Under the pieces are notes generated by a model. The model did no database searches. It was not told the origin of the DNA and saw nothing but the letters and a program-made list of their open reading frames with translations. The position numbers and the translations under genes are program-made. DNA of 6,703 nt from NCBI GenBank assembly GCA_027449725.1, contig DAIDLB010000146.1, positions 1 to 6,703 of the forward strand, in the 5' to 3' direction. This document shows positions 6,527 to 6,703 of this stretch, one piece after another. The stretch's first letter is position 1. Every line of letters begins with the position of its first letter. This DNA is from Chlamydiota bacterium. GTDB lineage: Bacteria > Chlamydiota > Chlamydiia > Chlamydiales > SM23-39.

Positions 6527-6703
6527 TTTGATCTATACAAAAGGTGAACGTCTGATTCTTTAGCAGCCATTCCCGCTAGAAAAATCGTAACTGACTGAGG
6601 TTTAAATGTCTTTGGAGCGATAAAAAACATCCCATTTTCCCATTTGGAGGGAACTCCAGCGCCTCAAAAATTTTCTGAATAATAAGGATACACAATCAAA
6701 CAC
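6523..6703 (-). pseudogene. 3' end of an unknown gene with an in-frame TGA, cut by the window edge
   Basis: On the minus strand this frame enters at the right edge (CLIVYPYYSENF) and meets TGA at 6666-6664. It then stays open for 46 codons, including VPSKWENGMFFIAPKTF and VTIFLAGMAAKESDVHLL, to TGA 6525-6523. That stop overlaps the ATG of the next frame (ATGA). The post-TGA part is protein-like and the coupling suggests it was a real gene end. The TGA may be a point mutation. A frameshift is also possible, since the adjacent frame reads QKIFEALEFPP across the same place before degrading. The piece starting at ATG 6630 would be only 35 residues. The family is not recognised. Confidence 0.45.

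Noticed and set aside
6275..6703. Genetic code 4 (TGA read as Trp) as the cause of the interruptions
   Set aside because: The gene at 291-704 ends properly at TGA and would otherwise run through a terminator hairpin into antisense typA. The large genes use TGG for Trp and contain no internal TGA, and a TAA interruption also occurs.

Overview
The window reads as a piece of a Gram-negative bacterial chromosome. It carries one very well conserved housekeeping gene (typA/bipA) and a two-gene envelope cassette: an O-antigen ligase/polymerase-like membrane protein and an MsbA-like ABC exporter. These are flanked by small unknown membrane proteins and decayed gene remnants. The sequence does not fix the phylum. 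Small unknown hydrophobic proteins and a polysaccharide ligase beside an exporter fit an environmental Chlamydiota/PVC or Legionella-like gammaproteobacterial host, but that is only an impression.

Layout, left to right. At 1-704 (+) two overlapping genes of unknown function sit in a TAATG arrangement; the first is cut by the window edge. Both have hydrophobic segments. They converge on typA, separated from it by a short hairpin at 721-741. At 756-2573 (-) is full-length TypA/BipA (605 aa), a ribosome-associated translational GTPase. The divergent intergenic region 2574-2678 holds a plausible promoter for the rightward cassette and a TTGACA element on the opposite strand that overlaps it. At 2679-4037 (+) is the Wzy_C/O-antigen-ligase-like protein (452 aa). 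Its last 22 bases overlap the ABC exporter at 4016-5788 (+, 590 aa), so the two are probably translated together. The exporter would flip a lipid-linked or lipid A-type substrate across the inner membrane, and the ligase-like protein would act on a lipid-linked glycan on the periplasmic side; this is inference from family and context.

The right end (5789-6703) is AT-richer and different in character. A small Gly/Ala-rich membrane-protein frame (5899-6231, +) has a very good ribosome binding site and start, but an in-frame TAA at codon 7. A strong terminator hairpin (6242-6265) follows it. Beyond that, on the minus strand, lie two ATGA-overlapping small reading frames (6275-6526 and 6523 to the window edge). 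Each is open over its whole visible length except for one TGA. So three neighbouring small genes within about 800 bases each carry a single nonsense codon, while the large genes are intact. Gene decay is the simplest reading, with sequencing error or recoding as alternatives. This cluster is the part of the window most worth a second look. I see no CRISPR array, tRNA, rRNA or insertion sequence, and no complete new system.
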